A stretch of 64,000 bases of DNA, from positions 405,563 to 469,562 of the forward strand of contig NZ_AZED01000011.1 in assembly GCF_001434145.1 (NCBI RefSeq). Reading direction: 5' to 3'. A program made the translations under genes and the position numbers. This document shows positions 62,826 to 64,000 of this stretch, one piece after another (positions within the stretch are counted from its first letter, which is position 1; each line of letters starts with the position of its first letter). The notes under the pieces are model-generated. The model saw only the letters and a list, made by a program, of their open reading frames with translations. It made no database searches and was not told the DNA's origin. This stretch comes from Lentilactobacillus otakiensis DSM 19908 = JCM 15040. Its GTDB lineage: Bacteria > Bacillota > Bacilli > Lactobacillales > Lactobacillaceae.

Positions 62826-63218
62826 TCACTGATTAACAATCAGGTTGCGGGGACAAGCATAAGCAAACAGCAGTAACGCTTTATTCTGATAACGATTGCA
62901 ACTGCGTTCCGTTAAATAACCGTATTTTTTCAGATCAGTAATGGCAACACAGGTCTGTTTGATTGAAAGTTGTTTGATAAACCGATCCGTTAAGATTTCG
63001 GCATATAGTGGATCTGGTTCTGCTAAAGATCGCATTGCAGCCAAGGTTTTCAGCCGCAGTTGGCATTCAAAGTCTGCTTGACTGGCTGCTGAAGTCGCCG
63101 GATGCGTTTTGGTTGCCAGTGTTTGTGAGAAGCCCGCCGCCTGAGCTTGCCAGATGGGGTAAGCTTGTAAGAATTGCTTGGCTTGTTGAATCGTGGCTGG
63201 TTCATTAATGGGTGCCAT
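62826..63218 (-). CDS. ArpU-like phage transcriptional regulator
   Basis: 130 residues. The C-terminal half (YAEILTDRFIKQLSIKQTCV, then YLTERSCNRYQNKALLLFAY) resembles the sigma-like region of ArpU/RinA proteins that control late genes or autolysin export in lactobacillar and enterococcal phages. AAAGGAGG precedes the ATG. Divergent from the CI-like repressor. The assignment rests on pattern only. Confidence 0.6.
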   Translation of the reverse strand: MAPINEPATIQQAKQFLQAYPIWQAQAAGFSQTLATKTHPATSAASQADFECQLRLKTLAAMRSLAEPDPLYAEILTDRFIKQLSIKQTCVAITDLKKYGYLTERSCNRYQNKALLLFAYACPRNLIVNQ

Positions 63219-63385
63219 TTTTCCTCCTTTCCGAATTTGATAAGTCCTGGGTTTTGGATGAACGTCATTTGATTAATTTCGGCTCTGGCTTTAATACAGT
63301 CTTCGGGAAAACTAAAATCAAGGATTAATTCGGATTTCATGAAATTAAATGCTATAATACAGATACTTAGAAGGAGGCTGGTGGC

Positions 63386-63944
63386 ATGTTTGCCCAAAAC
63401 TTACGCTACTTACGAAAACAGCACCATTTGAATCAAACTGAACTTGCTCATCAATTGGGACGCAAGAGTGTCGCCTCAGTCAGTGAATGGGAGTCCGGGA
63501 AGTACACCCCCAAATTGCCGATCGTGGAAAAGATTGCCAACTTATTTGAAGTAAATGCGTCTGACCTGCTGCAACGCGACCTCAGTCAATTAGATCACCA
63601 AACGGATATTATGCCGCTCTATGAGCAGTTAACTCCCGCTCATCAGCACCGCGTCTATGAATTAGCGCAACGATTAAAAGCGGAACAAGCCAATAACGTC
63701 GTGCAGTTACCGTCCAAAATCTTACAGATTGACGGCGTGGTTTCCGCCGGGACCGGCGAAGAATTAGTCGATGAACGTGACGAAATGGACTACCACGGCA
63801 AATTACCCCGATTTGATTATGCGGTCAAAATTAATGGGGATTCCATGGAACCCCAATTTCATGATCAACAGGTGGTCCTCGCCAAATCAGCTACCGATGC
63901 TGATAATGGGCAAATTGTGATTGCCTACGTCGATGGCCGCAGTT
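63386..63944 (+). pseudogene. CI/LexA-like phage repressor, truncated by IS
   Basis: At least 186 residues before the IS. XRE helix-turn-helix at the N-terminus (NQTELAHQLGRKSVASVSEW, about 15-34) and an S24 peptidase domain: self-cleavage Ala-Gly in VVSAGTGE (about 118), nucleophile Ser in NGDSMEP (about 150) and the Lys in VVLAKSATDADNGQ. Reading continues into the IS from 63945, replacing the last part of the domain, so self-cleavage control is likely altered. GGAGG upstream and an extended -10 (TGCTATAAT, 63350-63358). Confidence 0.8.
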
Positions 63945-64000
63945 ATGGATGTAAGCTAGTTCCTGAGACAACTTTTAAGAGAGGGTATAATAAGTCAATC
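63945..64000 (+). mobile_element. IS3-family element, left end of a second copy (runs off the window)
   Basis: The last 56 bases equal 59256-59311, beginning TGGATGTAAGCTAGTTCCTG. The junction splits the CI-like repressor gene, which marks a real insertion boundary. Confidence 0.85.

Noticed and set aside
63050..63397. 115-codon minus-strand frame overlapping the ArpU-like gene and the repressor promoter
   Set aside because: It overlaps a better-supported gene in another frame and has no ribosome site.

Overview
The window reads as chromosomal DNA of a low-to-mid GC Gram-positive in the Lactobacillaceae. Evidence: T-box and TPP leaders, CIRCE control of Hsp20, strong AGGAGG ribosome sites, a LacS-type permease with a fused EIIA domain, GH25 and NlpC-free lysis enzymes, LL-H-type holin, and several stand-alone glutamate-cysteine ligases. 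A heterofermentative genus such as Lentilactobacillus or Levilactobacillus is my best guess (inference). No rRNA, tRNA or CRISPR array was seen.

Layout. 0-7.1 kb: a DHA2 drug exporter, then an alpha-galactoside locus (GH36 enzyme, GPH-EIIA permease, divergent LacI regulator). 7.1-7.8 kb: thiW under a TPP riboswitch. 7.8-13.2 kb: an aromatic operon (chorismate mutase-aroC-aroA-tyrA-aroK-aroE) behind a leader that encodes a 19-residue Tyr/Phe-rich peptide. 13.2-16.8 kb: amidohydrolase and a T-box-controlled peptide-binding lipoprotein. 17-20.6 kb: polysaccharide deacetylase, aroD and a frameshifted MFS carrier preceded by a second leader peptide of the same design. 20.7-24 kb: T-box-controlled amino-acid (probably cystine) ABC importer. 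24-33.3 kb: nitroreductase, two VIT-family metal transporters, matrixin-like protease, secreted protein, two tandem Hsp20 genes, heterodimeric ABC exporter.

33.4-45 kb is a gamma-glutamyl-like neighbourhood: three glutamate-cysteine ligase paralogues, two PuuD-type gamma-glutamyl hydrolases, an Ntn-type amide hydrolase, an EamA carrier and a T-box-controlled OppA lipoprotein, with a MerR-aldo/keto reductase pair inside. 45-57.8 kb: MFS carriers, a GNAT, a LOG protein, a beta-L-arabinofuranosidase (GH127)/GPH/AraC locus, GH25 lysozyme, an orphan zinc/manganese-binding lipoprotein, an amidase and a cysteine hydrolase.

57.8-64 kb is an accessory region: a double-glycine peptide gene facing an XRE-type membrane regulator that is cut off by an IS3-family element, decayed IS DNA, a secreted hydrophobic protein translationally coupled to a small membrane protein, and a prophage remnant (integrase, holin, ArpU-like regulator, CI-like repressor) whose repressor is cut by a second copy of the same IS at the window edge.

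The strongest unusual signal is the pair of aromatic leader-peptide attenuators at 12.92-13.21 kb and 20.34-20.62 kb. Both have the same promoter geometry, a 19-codon ORF ending in an aromatic run, a hairpin straight after the stop codon, a competing helix and an intrinsic terminator. They look like ribosome-mediated attenuation of aromatic biosynthesis and of an aromatic-pathway transporter, in a group where such genes are better known to use T-boxes.
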